Shown in pieces: positions 1 through 10,380 of a stretch of 64,000 nt of DNA. How positions within the stretch are numbered: position 1 is the stretch's first letter; every line of letters starts with the position of its first letter. Where the stretch lies: contig JAGNZK010000002.1 in assembly GCA_017984435.1 (NCBI GenBank), positions 60,469 through 124,468 of the forward strand, in the 5' to 3' direction. The notes below the pieces were generated by a model. That model saw nothing but the letters and a program-made list of their open reading frames with translations, made no database searches and was not told the origin of the DNA. The position numbers and the translations under genes were made by a program. The DNA comes from Nitrosomonas sp. (GTDB taxonomy: Bacteria > Pseudomonadota > Gammaproteobacteria > Burkholderiales > Nitrosomonadaceae).

Positions 1-1
1 T

Positions 2-1339
2 AATATTCTGGATGCCGCCAATGCACTGATTGAAAATAATTCCCAGCGTTTGGGAAAGAATCTGTGGACGGTGGAAGGGAAGGGAGAACCAATACGTGTT
101 TACAACGCGCCGAATGATTTTGATGAAGCTGCATTTATCGTCGAAGAAGTCAAAACATTGCGTGCGGAAGGTACCGCCTTGTCGGAAATCGCATTGCTCT
201 ATCGCTCCAATGCGCAATCAAGGGTTCTTGAACACAGCTTGTTCAATGCCGCGATACCGTATCGTGTTTATGGCGGTATGCGTTTCTTTGACCGCCAGGA
301 AATCAAACATGCACTAGCGTATTTGCGTTTGATCGCTAATCCTGACGATGACAGCGCGCTCTTGCGCGTCATTAATTTTCCGGCACGCGGTATCGGTGCA
401 CGCAGTCTGGAGCAATTACAAGATGATGCCCGATTGCAAGGTGGCAGCCTATGGACAGCTGCATTGCAGAAATGCGGTGGCGAAGCAGAGATTATGCAAG
501 AACCGTCAAAAGCTTTAAAAGGTATTCCGGGGTTTGTGCATTTGATCGTGACGATGCGGCAAAACTGTAACACATTGCCGTTACCTCAGATCGTAGAGCA
601 TATGCTAACCCATAGTGAATTATTAGCGCATTATGCGAAAGAACGCGAAAGTGCAGACAGACTGGAAAATCTGAATGAGCTGATTAATGCCGCAACCAGT
701 TTTGTGCATGAAGCGGAGGATGACAGTCTGGCGGAATTTCTTGCGCACGCTTCACTGGAGGCCGGTGAGCATCAGGCCGGTAACGGTCAGGATGCGTTGC
801 AGCTAATGACAGTCCATGCCGCCAAAGGACTGGAGTTTCACAGTGTTTTTCTGAGCGGACTGGAAGAAGGACTTTTTCCGCATGAAAATAGTCTGAATGA
901 AGCCGATGGCATTGCAGAAGAAAGGCGCTTAATGTATGTGGCTATGACACGCGCCCGCCGCCGATTATATCTAAGTTTTGCACAAAGCCGGATGTTGCAT
1001 GGCCAAACGCGTTATAACATTGCATCACGTTTCTTGAATGAGATTCCGGAGAATTGTTTGAAGTGGTTGCAGTCAATGTCTAGGATTGACCAGAAACCAT
1101 TCTATTCCGGTTATTCAGGTGCCGGTAATAAGGCTTCAACAGACATTTCAAGAACTGCGACTTATCATCCTTCCGGCGGTAGATGGAGAATCGGACAAAA
1201 TGTTTTACATGCCAAGTTTGGCGCAGGTGTCATTATCAACTATGAAGGCAATGGCAATGAAGCGCGTGTGCAGGTTAATTTTGATCATGTGGGAATGAAA
1301 TGGTTGTTGCTGGAGTATGCGAAGTTGACTGCAGTTTAG
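2..1339 (+). CDS. uvrD: DNA helicase II UvrD, C-terminal part (5' end outside window)
   Basis: ATP-dependent 3'-5' superfamily 1 DNA helicase of nucleotide excision and mismatch repair. The reading frame is already open at base 2, so the Walker A half (roughly 280 residues by comparison with the usual ~720) lies outside the window. Seen here: the 2A/2B part, motif V (TVHAAKGLEF, about bases 810-840), motif VI (EERRLMYVAMTRARRRLYL, about bases 918-972) and the C-terminal Tudor-like tail (WRIGQNVLHAKFGAGVI) typical of UvrD and absent from Rep. The internal ATG at base 50 is not the start. It converges on the next gene, with 55 bases between the stops. Motif order is intact and I see no sign of decay. 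Confidence 0.95.
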   Translation, partial: NILDAANALIENNSQRLGKNLWTVEGKGEPIRVYNAPNDFDEAAFIVEEVKTLRAEGTALSEIALLYRSNAQSRVLEHSLFNAAIPYRVYGGMRFFDRQEIKHALAYLRLIANPDDDSALLRVINFPARGIGARSLEQLQDDARLQGGSLWTAALQKCGGEAEIMQEPSKALKGIPGFVHLIVTMRQNCNTLPLPQIVEHMLTHSELLAHYAKERESADRLENLNELINAATSFVHEAEDDSLAEFLAHASLEAGEHQAGNGQDALQLMTVHAAKGLEFHSVFLSGLEEGLFPHENSLNEADGIAEERRLMYVAMTRARRRLYLSFAQSRMLHGQTRYNIASRFLNEIPENCLKWLQSMSRIDQKPFYSGYSGAGNKASTDISRTATYHPSGGRWRIGQNVLHAKFGAGVIINYEGNGNEARVQVNFDHVGMKWLLLEYAKLTAV

Positions 1340-1394
1340 GCAATTTGCAAAACACATAGCACACACACTCAATGGATATACGCTAATTCTTGGT

Positions 1395-2321
1395 TCATTT
1401 CTCTGATTCTTCAGCAGATTGATATTGTTGACGATGTTCTTCACTACAGAAAAAGCGCTCTTTATCCGCAATCGCTGCATTTTGTGGAATGGATAAATGA
1501 CATTGGGCGCACTGAACCATTTCATTTTCTTTAATTGACGACTTTTCATCAGCATTAACCCAGTTTGCTTTTTGATAATCAGGTTCAGTTGGGTTATGTT
1601 TAAATTGCAGCCGCTCGGCCAGAAAAATATCTTTGTAACTCACATAAATGGAAGCAAAGAGTGTTGGAATCAGGATGACGAGTCCGACGCCATAAGGCAT
1701 TATGGCCACTATAGTCAGTACAATGAATGTAATACCGTATATCTGGAACGGGATGAAGTTTTTCAGACAGGCAAAAAAGCTTCTTTGCAGGGCAACTATC
1801 GGTGGCGTATTATGAAACACGACCAACAGGGGAGAAAACCAGGAAGCCATCATCAATGGAATGGAAAGTGTGAGTGCAATCAATGAAGAGGTGAGCATAT
1901 TGCTCATGACACCCATGAGTTCACTTTCGTCCACTCTTTTTCCGTACAACAGCATGTCTGTCATTTGAGAGCCGCCAATCAGCATGACCAAACCAAGGAT
2001 TAAAATCTGTCCGATCAGATAGATACCGCCAATCGTGATTAATGGCGCGGAATTAGTTTTGAAAGCCATAAATAAATGCGTAATCTCAATTGACTTTCCT
2101 TGTTCCATATCTCTGCAACCCAGCATGATTCCAGCCAGAAATACCGGTGAGATTAAGGTAAAAATAAATTTTCCAAGCAACGGCACTAACGACATCGTGA
2201 TAGCGATCAGCATCAAGGTAAAGCAAACAAATACCCAAGCCAGTGGCGCTTTAAGAAACAGGTAGAAACCGCTTAAGATCCATTGTAATCCCTGTTTTGC
2301 ATTGACCTGATGAATTTCCAT
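1395..2321 (-). CDS. BPSS1780-like membrane protein with C-terminal zinc-knuckle tail
   Basis: A 308-residue polytopic inner-membrane protein. The first ~245 residues contain about six hydrophobic segments and resemble the BPSS1780 family of betaproteobacterial membrane proteins, whose function is unknown. The last ~40 residues are different: C271xxC274, then FFC292SEEH296, the pattern of the small PP0621-type proteins (CxxC ... FCSxxH), which probably binds zinc. The two parts are joined by a charged linker (NADEKSSIKEN). The ATG at 2321 has a GGAGAAACACC stretch upstream (ribosome site GGAG). Downstream it converges on uvrD; upstream, thrB lies in the same direction 44 bases away. Family assignment is from memory; the cysteines and histidine are seen directly. 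Confidence 0.75.
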   Translation of the reverse strand: MEIHQVNAKQGLQWILSGFYLFLKAPLAWVFVCFTLMLIAITMSLVPLLGKFIFTLISPVFLAGIMLGCRDMEQGKSIEITHLFMAFKTNSAPLITIGGIYLIGQILILGLVMLIGGSQMTDMLLYGKRVDESELMGVMSNMLTSSLIALTLSIPLMMASWFSPLLVVFHNTPPIVALQRSFFACLKNFIPFQIYGITFIVLTIVAIMPYGVGLVILIPTLFASIYVSYKDIFLAERLQFKHNPTEPDYQKANWVNADEKSSIKENEMVQCAQCHLSIPQNAAIADKERFFCSEEHRQQYQSAEESEK

Positions 2322-2365
2322 TGGTGTTTCTCCAGTTAAGTTCGATAACGGTTTTTAGTGATTAT

Positions 2366-3319
2366 TTATATCCAGAGTTGTCGCAGTTTCTTTGAATCAT
2401 TCGCATGATTTTTTAATATCTCCCTGAAATGCGTTGGATCCTTGGCATGTGTCAGTTCTCCCGGACGTGGTAAATGATAGTCATATAACCGGGAAATCCA
2501 GAAACGTAAGGCGCCCGCACGTAGCATGGTCGGCCAGACATCGTGTTCAGTAGAAGAGAGCGGTCGGATCGCGTGATAAGCTGTAATCAACGAAAGTGTA
2601 CATGTTTCATCCAAAGTTTTGTCTGCCTTCATGCACCAATCATTCACTGTAATCGCTAAGTCATACAAAAAAACGTCATTGCAGGCAAAATAAAAATCAA
2701 TGACGCCTCCTACTTTGTCATTGTCAGTAAACAGAATATTGTCACGAAATAGATCGGCATGGATAACGCCGTAAGGTAATGTGATGGATTGTTGCGCTGA
2801 TTGGAAATCCAGTTCTGTGTTGAGTAAAGATTTTTCATCGGCAGATAAAAATGGTGCGATCTCAGGTGCTCTGGCTTGCCACCAGTTTAGTCCGCGTGGA
2901 TTATTCATTGTGTCGGAATAGGAACTTCCCGCTAAATGCATACTTGCCAATACTTTTCCCACTTCCGCGCATTGCTCCGCCGTTGGGTGCAATAATGATT
3001 TTCCGGGTAAGCAAGTAACGATCGTTGCCGGTTTGCCGTTCAATTCACCGAGCAGTTTATGATCCAGCCTGGGAATCGGTGCGGGGCAGGGGATGCTATG
3101 CTGCGATAAATGCGCCATCAGATTCAAATAATAAGGCAGCTCGCGGTGGGTCAGTTTTTCAAATAAGGTCAATACAAACTGACCGTGCGTGGTGGTGACA
3201 AAATAATTGGTATTTTCAATACCGGAGGAAATACCTTGTAAGTCTACAAGCTGACCAAGTGCATAATCTTTCAACCAGATTGTGAGCTGGTTATCAGTAA
3301 CGGGTGTAAAAACGGACAT
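2366..3319 (-). CDS. thrB: Homoserine kinase (aminoglycoside-phosphotransferase type)
   Basis: Phosphorylates L-homoserine to O-phosphohomoserine in threonine synthesis; cytoplasmic. The protein (317 residues) has the APH-like kinase fold used by many betaproteobacteria and pseudomonads rather than the GHMP-type ThrB of enterics. Seen: an N-terminal nucleotide loop region ([10 protein letters not shown], residues 31-41), the catalytic loop [14 protein letters not shown] (about residues 184-197, catalytic Asp189) and the metal-binding GGVIDFYF (Asp208). Length matches the family. It is followed at 44 bases by the BPSS1780-like gene and preceded by the DUF2782 gene, the usual thrB/DUF2782/polA neighbourhood in this class, so I am confident of the name. 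Confidence 0.93.
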   Translation of the reverse strand: MSVFTPVTDNQLTIWLKDYALGQLVDLQGISSGIENTNYFVTTTHGQFVLTLFEKLTHRELPYYLNLMAHLSQHSIPCPAPIPRLDHKLLGELNGKPATIVTCLPGKSLLHPTAEQCAEVGKVLASMHLAGSSYSDTMNNPRGLNWWQARAPEIAPFLSADEKSLLNTELDFQSAQQSITLPYGVIHADLFRDNILFTDNDKVGGVIDFYFACNDVFLYDLAITVNDWCMKADKTLDETCTLSLITAYHAIRPLSSTEHDVWPTMLRAGALRFWISRLYDYHLPRPGELTHAKDPTHFREILKNHANDSKKLRQLWI

Positions 3320-3372
3320 GAGTTAGCAGAATAAAAGAGCGGAAAAGTGGAAACTTGCGCTTTTTATTAACG

Positions 3373-3765
3373 TTAAAATTGAAATAATCGCCACATCGGC
3401 GGACTGACATCAATACCCGCTTCGCCAGGATGATTGTGATAATCTCTGGCGTTATTTTTTTTCAGATAATAAGGTGGACCGATACGTGGAATAACTTTGA
3501 TCATAAGAAGTTCACCATTCACACGATGTTCTTCGATGGTGTCCTCTCCGCGTTTTATAATGGTTACCTGTGTTTCCAACTCAGGATCGAGCTCAATATC
3601 CGGTGGCAGCAGCGATGGATCGGATGGCTCAGGAATTTCAGGTAATGGGACTAGATTATCCGGTTGTGCAGATTTCTTCGACTGTTTGGGTGACTGCGGC
3701 AGCTCGGATTGCGCCATGACAGATAGGGTAGAACTTAACAATACTATTAAGATAAGTCGGTACAT
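3373..3765 (-). CDS. DUF2782 family secreted protein
   Basis: Small exported protein of the DUF2782 family, function unknown. I chose the ATG at 3765 rather than an upstream one at 3816, because AGGA lies seven bases before it and translation then begins directly with a signal peptide (MYRLILIVLLSSTLSVMAQS). The mature part is proline- and acid-rich (PLPEIPEPSDPSLLPP) followed by the conserved core: an ETQVTIIKRGEDTIEEHRV strand region and a GPPYYLK motif. Such proteins are regularly found between thrB and polA in betaproteobacteria. It is 130 residues long and probably co-transcribed with thrB, 53 bases downstream. Confidence 0.8.
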   Translation of the reverse strand: MYRLILIVLLSSTLSVMAQSELPQSPKQSKKSAQPDNLVPLPEIPEPSDPSLLPPDIELDPELETQVTIIKRGEDTIEEHRVNGELLMIKVIPRIGPPYYLKKNNARDYHNHPGEAGIDVSPPMWRLFQF

Positions 3766-3822
3766 GCTGGTTCCTGATGAAGCCGGGTTAGCGGGTATTT
3801 TACCTAAAATCATCAATGAAGG

Positions 3823-4542
3823 TTAAAGATTGAGCTGAACTTCTCTTTCAGCGGCAGTCGGCTCAAACCCGCTGGTTTCGTAATATTGAAAAATTGCATT
3901 GACGATCTGATTAGGTTCATCAATGACTTGGATGAGGTTCATATCTTCAGATGAGATAAAACCTTCGGCAATTAATGTTTTTTGGAACCAATCCAACAAT
4001 CCCCGCCAGAATTCCGAGTAGACCAGAATGATGGGCATTTTGCGGGTTTTTCCGGTTTGTACCAGTGTCAATGCTTCCATCAATTCGTCCAATGTGCCAA
4101 AACCGCCTGGTAGTACCACGTAAGCAGTAGCAAATTTAACGAACATGTATTTACGTGCAAAAAAATGCCTGAACGTTTGGCTGATATCCTGATAAGCGTT
4201 ACGATGCTGCTCGTGGGGCAGTTGAATATTTAAACCAATGCTGGGTGATTTACCAAAGTAAGCGCCTTTATTGGCAGCTTCCATGATGCCGGGACCACCA
4301 CCGGAAATGACCGCAAAGCCGGCATCAGAGAGTTGCTTGGCAATTTGCTCGGCTAATTGATAGTGCGGATTGTCCGGCGTGGTGCGCGCACTGCCGAAAA
4401 TGCTCACAGCGGGTTGAATGGCATCAAGACGCTCCGTTCCTTCGACGAACTCTGCCATAATTCCAAATAAGCGCCATGACTCTTTTGCTGACCAGGATTT
4501 ATCTACAGATAAGTGAGTGGCTGGTTTATCTTGTAGGCTCAT
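3823..4542 (-). CDS. LOG family protein (TIGR00730-type nucleotide phosphoribohydrolase)
   Basis: Rossmann-like protein of the LOG/YgdH-type family; characterised members hydrolyse nucleoside 5'-monophosphates or cytokinin ribotides to base plus ribose 5-phosphate. Both signature elements are present: GGGPGIMEAANKGA (residues 81-94) and LPGGFGTLDE (about 144-153), the phosphate-binding and catalytic PGGxGTxxE motif. Length 239 fits the family. It is divergent from polA with only 15 bases between the two start codons, so each promoter must lie inside the other's coding sequence or further back. Its substrate cannot be told from sequence. Confidence 0.88.
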   Translation of the reverse strand: MSLQDKPATHLSVDKSWSAKESWRLFGIMAEFVEGTERLDAIQPAVSIFGSARTTPDNPHYQLAEQIAKQLSDAGFAVISGGGPGIMEAANKGAYFGKSPSIGLNIQLPHEQHRNAYQDISQTFRHFFARKYMFVKFATAYVVLPGGFGTLDELMEALTLVQTGKTRKMPIILVYSEFWRGLLDWFQKTLIAEGFISSEDMNLIQVIDEPNQIVNAIFQYYETSGFEPTAAEREVQLNL

Positions 4543-4557
4543 AGGAATATCTTATAA

Positions 4558-7299
4558 ATGAAAACATTGTTGTTGGTTGATGGTTCGTCCTATTTATATC
4601 GCGCTTTTCATGCATTGCCCGATTTACGTAATCGCAACAACGAACCGACGGGTGCAATTCATGGCGTACTCAATATGCTACGACGTTTGCACAAGGATTA
4701 TCACGCTGATTATAGCGCGTGTGTGTTTGATGCAAAAGGTAAAACTTTCCGCGATGCGTTATATCCTGAGTATAAAGCGCATAGGCCGTCCATGCCGCAT
4801 GATCTGGCTGTGCAAATTGAACCTTTGCACGCTTGTATTCGTGCGATGGGTTGGCCGATGCTGATTATTGACGGTGTAGAAGCGGATGATGTCATCGGTA
4901 CTTTGGCGAAACAAGCGGTCGCGGCAGATATGCGTTGCATCATTTCAACCGGTGATAAAGATATTGCGCAACTGGTGAATGCAAATATTACGCTGGTAAA
5001 TACCATGAGCAATGAAATTTTGGACGAAGCGAATGTGCTTGCCAAGTTCGGCGTGCCGCCGGTTCGCATGCTGGATTACCTGATGCTGGTTGGTGATACG
5101 GCTGACAATATTCCCGGAGTGCAGAAAGTGGGCCCCAAGACCGCCGTCAAATGGCTTACACAGTATGGATCGCTGGATAACATCATTGCGCATGCCGATG
5201 AGATTAAGGGAGTGGTGGGTGATAATTTACGTACTGCACTGGATTGGTTTGATACCGCACGTCAATTAATTACAATTAAATGCGATGTTGCTTTGCCGGT
5301 TAATCTAGTTGATCTTGCATCTCAGCCTCAAGATACCGAACAACTGATTCGGCTCTACGAACAACTCGATATGAAGGCATCATTGCGTGAATTGCGCCAG
5401 CAGAATGATGCGGATCAATCCAGTCCAACCGGTTCCGACGAAAATTTAGCAGTGACGACGGATAATGGAGATAGTAGTGCCGTTTTGACCCATTCAGGAA
5501 CTTATCAGACGATCCTTACAGAAGCCGAGTTGAATGATTGGTTAGTCCGATTAGATGCGGCGCAACTGGTATCAGTGGATACTGAAACAACCAGCCTGAA
5601 TCCGATGCAAGCAAAATTAGTCGGCATTTCATTTTGCATTGAAAGTCACCATGCAGCGTATCTGCCGCTGATGCATAGTTATACTGGCGTGCCGCAACAG
5701 CTTTTGCTGGAGATGGTATTAAGCAAACTTAAGCCATGGCTGGAGGATGCGGCGAAACCTAAACTGGGGCAGAATTTAAAATATGATAAGCATGTATTTG
5801 CCAACTATGGCATTCAATTGAATGGCATTGTGCATGATACGTTGTTGCAGTCTTACGTGTTGGAATCCCATCGTCCGCACAATATGGATAGTTTGGCGTT
5901 GCGTCATCTGGATATTAAAACAATCAGCTATGATGAGGTCACAGGGAAAGGCGTTAACCGCATCGGTTTTGATGAAGTGGCGATTGATACCGCGACCCGA
6001 TATGCCGCGGAAGATGCGGATATTACATTACAGTTGCATCAAACCTTATATCCCGGCATCCAGGGTGATGATCGATTGCATTATATTTACCGTGAAATAG
6101 AAATGCCGATTCTGGATGTGCTGTTTGAAATTGAGCGTAATGGGGTTTTGCTGGACTATAAATTGCTGCAGAAGCAAAGCCATGAGTTGGGTGAGAAATT
6201 ATACATACTGGAACAACAGGCTCATGTCATCGCCGAGCAACCATTCAATCTGAATTCGCCTAAACAAATACAGGAGATCCTGTTTAATCGGCTCAAGCTG
6301 CCTATCATCAAAAAAACACCGACCGGTGTTCCTTCTACGGATGAGGATGTGTTGCAGCAGCTGGCGTTAGATTATCCATTACCCAAGCTGTTGCTTGATT
6401 ATCGTAGTCTTGCCAAGCTGAAGTCGACGTATACCGACAAACTGCCATTAATGATGGATCGCAATACCGGGCGGGTGCATACCAATTATGCGCAGGCGGT
6501 GGCGGTAACAGGACGCTTGGCCAGCTCGGATCCGAATTTGCAGAATATTCCGGTGCGTACCAGCGAAGGCCGAAGAATCCGGGAAGCTTTTATTGCACCG
6601 CCGGGTTGCAAGATTATTTCAGCCGATTATTCGCAAATTGAACTGCGAATCATGGCGCATATTTCCCAGGATGACGGTCTTCTCAAAGCGTTTGCTGCTG
6701 GTGAGGATATCCATCGGGCGACTGCCGCGGAAGTATTTGGAATCCCGCTGGATCAGGTGGATCAAGAGCAGCGCCGCTATGCCAAAGTAATTAACTTTGG
6801 CTTGATCTACGGTATGTCCGAGTTTGGGCTGGCGGCACAATTGAACATTGAACGCAGCGCTGCCCGTGCTTATATGGAACGATACTTTGCGCGCTATCCG
6901 GGAGTGGAGAAATATATGCAACAAACCCGGGAGAAAGCCAGGCAACTGGGCTATGTTGAAACCGTTTTGGGGCGCAGATTATGGTTGCCTGAGATCAATA
7001 ACGCCAATGGAAATCGTCGGCAAGGCGCGGAACGAGCTGCCATTAATGCACCCATGCAAGGAACGGCAGCGGATATTATCAAGCTGGCGATGATTGCTGT
7101 GCGGGATTGGTTACATAAGGAGAAATTACGCAGTAAGTTGATTATGCAGGTACATGATGAATTGGTGCTGGAAGTTCCTGATAGTGAGATTGAATTAATG
7201 ATAAATGCATTACCTGATTATATGAGTCATGTTTTGCAGCTGGATGTACCATTATTGATACAGGTCGGTGTTGGAAATAACTGGGAGCAGGCGCATTGA
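4558..7299 (+). CDS. polA: DNA polymerase I
   Basis: Repair and Okazaki-fragment-maturation polymerase. All three domains are present in 913 residues: the 5'-3' exonuclease (residues 1 to ~290, with LLVDGSSYLYRAFHA at the start and the acidic GDKDIAQL cluster), the 3'-5' proofreading domain with VDTETT (about 340-345), KLGQNLKYDKHV and YAAEDADITLQL, so proofreading residues look intact, and the family A polymerase domain with motif A DYSQIELRI (~688), motif B RRYAKVINFGLIYG (~740) and motif C QVHDELVLEV (~863). An AGGAAT stretch precedes the ATG by about eleven bases. It converges with rne, 44 bases apart. Confidence 0.98.
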   Translation: MKTLLLVDGSSYLYRAFHALPDLRNRNNEPTGAIHGVLNMLRRLHKDYHADYSACVFDAKGKTFRDALYPEYKAHRPSMPHDLAVQIEPLHACIRAMGWPMLIIDGVEADDVIGTLAKQAVAADMRCIISTGDKDIAQLVNANITLVNTMSNEILDEANVLAKFGVPPVRMLDYLMLVGDTADNIPGVQKVGPKTAVKWLTQYGSLDNIIAHADEIKGVVGDNLRTALDWFDTARQLITIKCDVALPVNLVDLASQPQDTEQLIRLYEQLDMKASLRELRQQNDADQSSPTGSDENLAVTTDNGDSSAVLTHSGTYQTILTEAELNDWLVRLDAAQLVSVDTETTSLNPMQAKLVGISFCIESHHAAYLPLMHSYTGVPQQLLLEMVLSKLKPWLEDAAKPKLGQNLKYDKHVFANYGIQLNGIVHDTLLQSYVLESHRPHNMDSLALRHLDIKTISYDEVTGKGVNRIGFDEVAIDTATRYAAEDADITLQLHQTLYPGIQGDDRLHYIYREIEMPILDVLFEIERNGVLLDYKLLQKQSHELGEKLYILEQQAHVIAEQPFNLNSPKQIQEILFNRLKLPIIKKTPTGVPSTDEDVLQQLALDYPLPKLLLDYRSLAKLKSTYTDKLPLMMDRNTGRVHTNYAQAVAVTGRLASSDPNLQNIPVRTSEGRRIREAFIAPPGCKIISADYSQIELRIMAHISQDDGLLKAFAAGEDIHRATAAEVFGIPLDQVDQEQRRYAKVINFGLIYGMSEFGLAAQLNIERSAARAYMERYFARYPGVEKYMQQTREKARQLGYVETVLGRRLWLPEINNANGNRRQGAERAAINAPMQGTAADIIKLAMIAVRDWLHKEKLRSKLIMQVHDELVLEVPDSEIELMINALPDYMSHVLQLDVPLLIQVGVGNNWEQAH

Positions 7300-7343
7300 G
7301 GTCAAATACGCCTGGTTATTTTAGTGATATTGTTCTGGGTAGG

Positions 7344-9905
7344 TTATTCGCGGGTTTCGACTTGCATTAAAGATTCAGTCTCAGTTTCAGCCACTTCCTT
7401 TGCTTTTCTTCTGGGGCGTTTGGGGGTGATGATTTCTTCTGTAGCCATCTCAACCTTCTCAGGCGGCGTTTCTATCATCACGAGTCCGCTTTTCTTAAAA
7501 TCCGGAAATTCTTTCATGAGATTGGATTCGGATGCTTGGGGTGCTGCAACAATGATTGGTTTATCAATACTAATAGCGGATGTGTGATCGCCTGCAGGTG
7601 CTTCAGTGATTGCTTTTTTGACCGAATGTTTTTTAGTTGTAACAACTGTTGGGTTATCATCAGCAGCGGTTTGCACAGAAGTATCATCAGTATTTGCCAT
7701 ACTGCTGGATAACGGTTTTTCTGCATCTGACAATGCGCTGAATGAATCATTCTCAAGGCGAATGGGGTTATCCGATGTTTGTTCAAATGTTAAATTCTGA
7801 TTTTCAGTAGCAGGATTTTTATCGCGAGTGGATTGGTCTCGATTTTTATTGCCACGGTGCCGACGTAAACGCCTACGGTTGTCTGTTTTAGGTGAGCTAC
7901 TCTCAGAACTTTCTTTTTCTATTGCCGCTAAATCTTCAGTTTGTACTTCGATAAGATTGGGGTCCGGCTGTTGCTGGATAGGCTTATTTTTAGTGTTTTT
8001 CTGTTCGGTATGTTCAGAAACAACGCCAGTGTCATGAATGCTGATACTTGGATCAATGGCATCAGTTTGCTTAACTTGTTGTTTATTAGCAGAAACATCT
8101 TTAGTGCGTTCATTTCTGTTTCGTCCGCGACGACTGCGCGAACGTCCACGATCTTGTGATGTTTTGGCTTTATCAGACAGTTGTTTGGTTTCTGCTTCTG
8201 TGTCAATACTTGCCTCTTCTGTATTAGCAGGTTTAAACCAACTGAAGAATTTATCCAGAAGAGATGAATCCCGCGATTTATCCTCACGGATAGGTGCAGG
8301 CTGAGTCGGTGTTATACCTTGAACCGCAGCTTGAGGACGAACAGGTTTAGCTCTCTGCTCGGTAGCTATCAAATTGTTTTCTTCAGTATTTCTCTCGACC
8401 ATTTTGTAGCTGGCTACTGCTTCATTCGGTTTTATATCTTCGTGACGTAGGCGTGCAATATTGTAATTAGGGGTTTCTATGTGAATATTAGGTATCAGAA
8501 TGATATTTATTCTTTGCCGCATTTCGATATCATAGATTTCCGCACGCTTTTCATTAAGCAGGTAAGTAGCTACATCGACGGGAAGTTGAACGTGCAGTGC
8601 ACTGGTGCTTTCCTTCATGGCTTCTTCTTGGACGATTCTTAATACATGCAGTGCTGAAGAATCAGCTCCCCGGATAAATCCGGTGCCATTACAACGCGTA
8701 CATGGAATATAGTTACTTTCACCCAGCGAAGGGCGTAAACGTTGGCGTGATAGCTCTAGCAGGCCAAAACGTGAAATTTTTCCTACCTGAATACGCGCAC
8801 GATCTTGTCGTAATGCTTCGTGCAGTCTGGCTTCGACTTCCCGTTGATTACGCTGCACATCCATGTCAATGAAATCAATGACAATCAGTCCACCTAAGTC
8901 ACGCAGTCTCAATTGACGCGCTATTTCATCCGCTGCTTCAAGGTTGGTGTTCAGTGCGGTGTGTTCAATATCAAGTCCTCGAATGGCACGTGCTGAATTG
9001 ACATCAACGGATACCAGCGCTTCGGTATGGTCAATAACAATCGCGCCACCTGAAGGAAGCGAGACTTGCCTGGAGTAGGCGGTTTCTATCTGGTGTTCAA
9101 TTTGAAAACGTGAAAATAAGGGTACGTCATCGTGATAAAACTTAAGGCGATCGACGTTGGCCGGCATTACATGTGCCATAAACTGGCTGGCTTGTTCGTA
9201 AATGTCACGGCTGTCAATCAGAATTTCACCGATTTCCTGATTAAAATAATCGCGAATCGCGCGGATGACTAGGCTGCTTTCCTGATAGATTAGAAATACG
9301 CCATCCTGATTATTAGCAGCTTCTTCAATGGCATACCAGAGTTGTGTCAAATAATTCAAATCCCATTGCAATTCTTCCGTGCTTCGACCAATTCCGGCAG
9401 TCCTGGCAATAATACTCATGCCCTCAGGTACTTCAAGTTTTGCAATGACTTCGCGCAAATCATTGCGCTCTTCACCGGTTATCCGGCGTGACACACCGCC
9501 GCTATTGGGATTGTTAGGTATTAAAACCAGATACCGACCAGCTAGTGAAATATAAGTGGTGAGTGCAGCTCCCTTTGTTCCGCGCTCATCTTTATCAACT
9601 TGTACAATCAGTTCTTGACCTTCATATAAGAGGTCTTGAATGCGGTTGTTGGCTGGATTAGCGCTTTCACTAAAGCATGATGAAGAGATTTCTTTAAATG
9701 GCAGGAAGCCATGACGCTCACAGCCATAATCTATAAATGCAGCTTCCAGGCTAGGTTCTATTCGTGTGATAACGGCTTTATAGATATTGCTTTTACGTTG
9801 CTCTTTACTGATAGACTCTATGTCAAGATCAACAAGCGTTTGACCGTTGACAATCGCGACTCGCAGTTCTTCTGGTTGCGTCGCATTAAATAACATTCGT
9901 TTCAT
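7344..9905 (-). CDS. rne: Ribonuclease E (Rne/Rng family)
   Basis: Essential endoribonuclease for mRNA decay and rRNA/tRNA maturation. The catalytic half (about residues 1-500) has the S1 RNA-binding domain (residues ~35-120), the metal-binding aspartates Asp301 ([11 protein letters not shown]) and Asp344 ([11 protein letters not shown]), and the zinc-link cysteines Cys402/Cys405 (CTRCNGTG) that hold the tetramer. The C-terminal ~300 residues are low-complexity and charged, with two arginine-rich patches ([14 protein letters not shown] and [14 protein letters not shown]) expected to bind RNA and recruit partners. The length of 853 and this tail favour RNase E over RNase G. It is preceded by a long untranslated stretch and is divergent from rluC, the arrangement seen in many proteobacteria. 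Confidence 0.95.
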   Translation of the reverse strand: MKRMLFNATQPEELRVAIVNGQTLVDLDIESISKEQRKSNIYKAVITRIEPSLEAAFIDYGCERHGFLPFKEISSSCFSESANPANNRIQDLLYEGQELIVQVDKDERGTKGAALTTYISLAGRYLVLIPNNPNSGGVSRRITGEERNDLREVIAKLEVPEGMSIIARTAGIGRSTEELQWDLNYLTQLWYAIEEAANNQDGVFLIYQESSLVIRAIRDYFNQEIGEILIDSRDIYEQASQFMAHVMPANVDRLKFYHDDVPLFSRFQIEHQIETAYSRQVSLPSGGAIVIDHTEALVSVDVNSARAIRGLDIEHTALNTNLEAADEIARQLRLRDLGGLIVIDFIDMDVQRNQREVEARLHEALRQDRARIQVGKISRFGLLELSRQRLRPSLGESNYIPCTRCNGTGFIRGADSSALHVLRIVQEEAMKESTSALHVQLPVDVATYLLNEKRAEIYDIEMRQRINIILIPNIHIETPNYNIARLRHEDIKPNEAVASYKMVERNTEENNLIATEQRAKPVRPQAAVQGITPTQPAPIREDKSRDSSLLDKFFSWFKPANTEEASIDTEAETKQLSDKAKTSQDRGRSRSRRGRNRNERTKDVSANKQQVKQTDAIDPSISIHDTGVVSEHTEQKNTKNKPIQQQPDPNLIEVQTEDLAAIEKESSESSSPKTDNRRRLRRHRGNKNRDQSTRDKNPATENQNLTFEQTSDNPIRLENDSFSALSDAEKPLSSSMANTDDTSVQTAADDNPTVVTTKKHSVKKAITEAPAGDHTSAISIDKPIIVAAPQASESNLMKEFPDFKKSGLVMIETPPEKVEMATEEIITPKRPRRKAKEVAETETESLMQVETRE

Positions 9906-10380
9906 TTACAAACCTTACATATTTTGTATTCTATTTATAAGTATACTATCCAAAAAATTACCGGATAGATTCTTCTGGTATAGGTAGTTGTAATGACGAG
10001 GTTTGGGCTTAATAATTTTATTTATCAATTGATTATTTTTTATTAGTATATTTATTACTCTTTCTCTTTGTTTCTGTAGAGAGTTTTTTTGTAATCGTAA
10101 TCTTGGGTCAGAGGTTAAATAGAATTCACTCAGCTTGTGCTACTGTCTAATTTTATAAACCTTGGTTAAGGTAACAGATTTTACATAAAGTTCCAAATAG
10201 AACTTTGTGTTATGCCAGTTCTTGTATGCGTATTTATGAGAAGCTTAAAACGACAAGAACAAGTCCAATCTATTACGGATAGACGAATTTTACAACAAGA
10301 ATTTCAAAAAGAAATATGTGGCGGCTTTATTTAATGGGAATCTGTACCTTATCTTGAAGATTATAAATAAAACTAGAAAT
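9906..10380. other. 475-base divergent regulatory region between rne and rluC
   Basis: No gene seen. The stretch is AT-rich and must carry the promoters and 5' leaders of both genes. Two potential stems stand out: ACATAAAGTTC (10183-10193) with GAACTTTGTGT (10200-10210), imperfect, and GTTCTTGT (about 10218-10225) with ACAAGAAC (about 10253-10260). RNase E in enterics represses itself through a structured 5' leader; whether these stems do so here is an inference. Confidence 0.4.
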
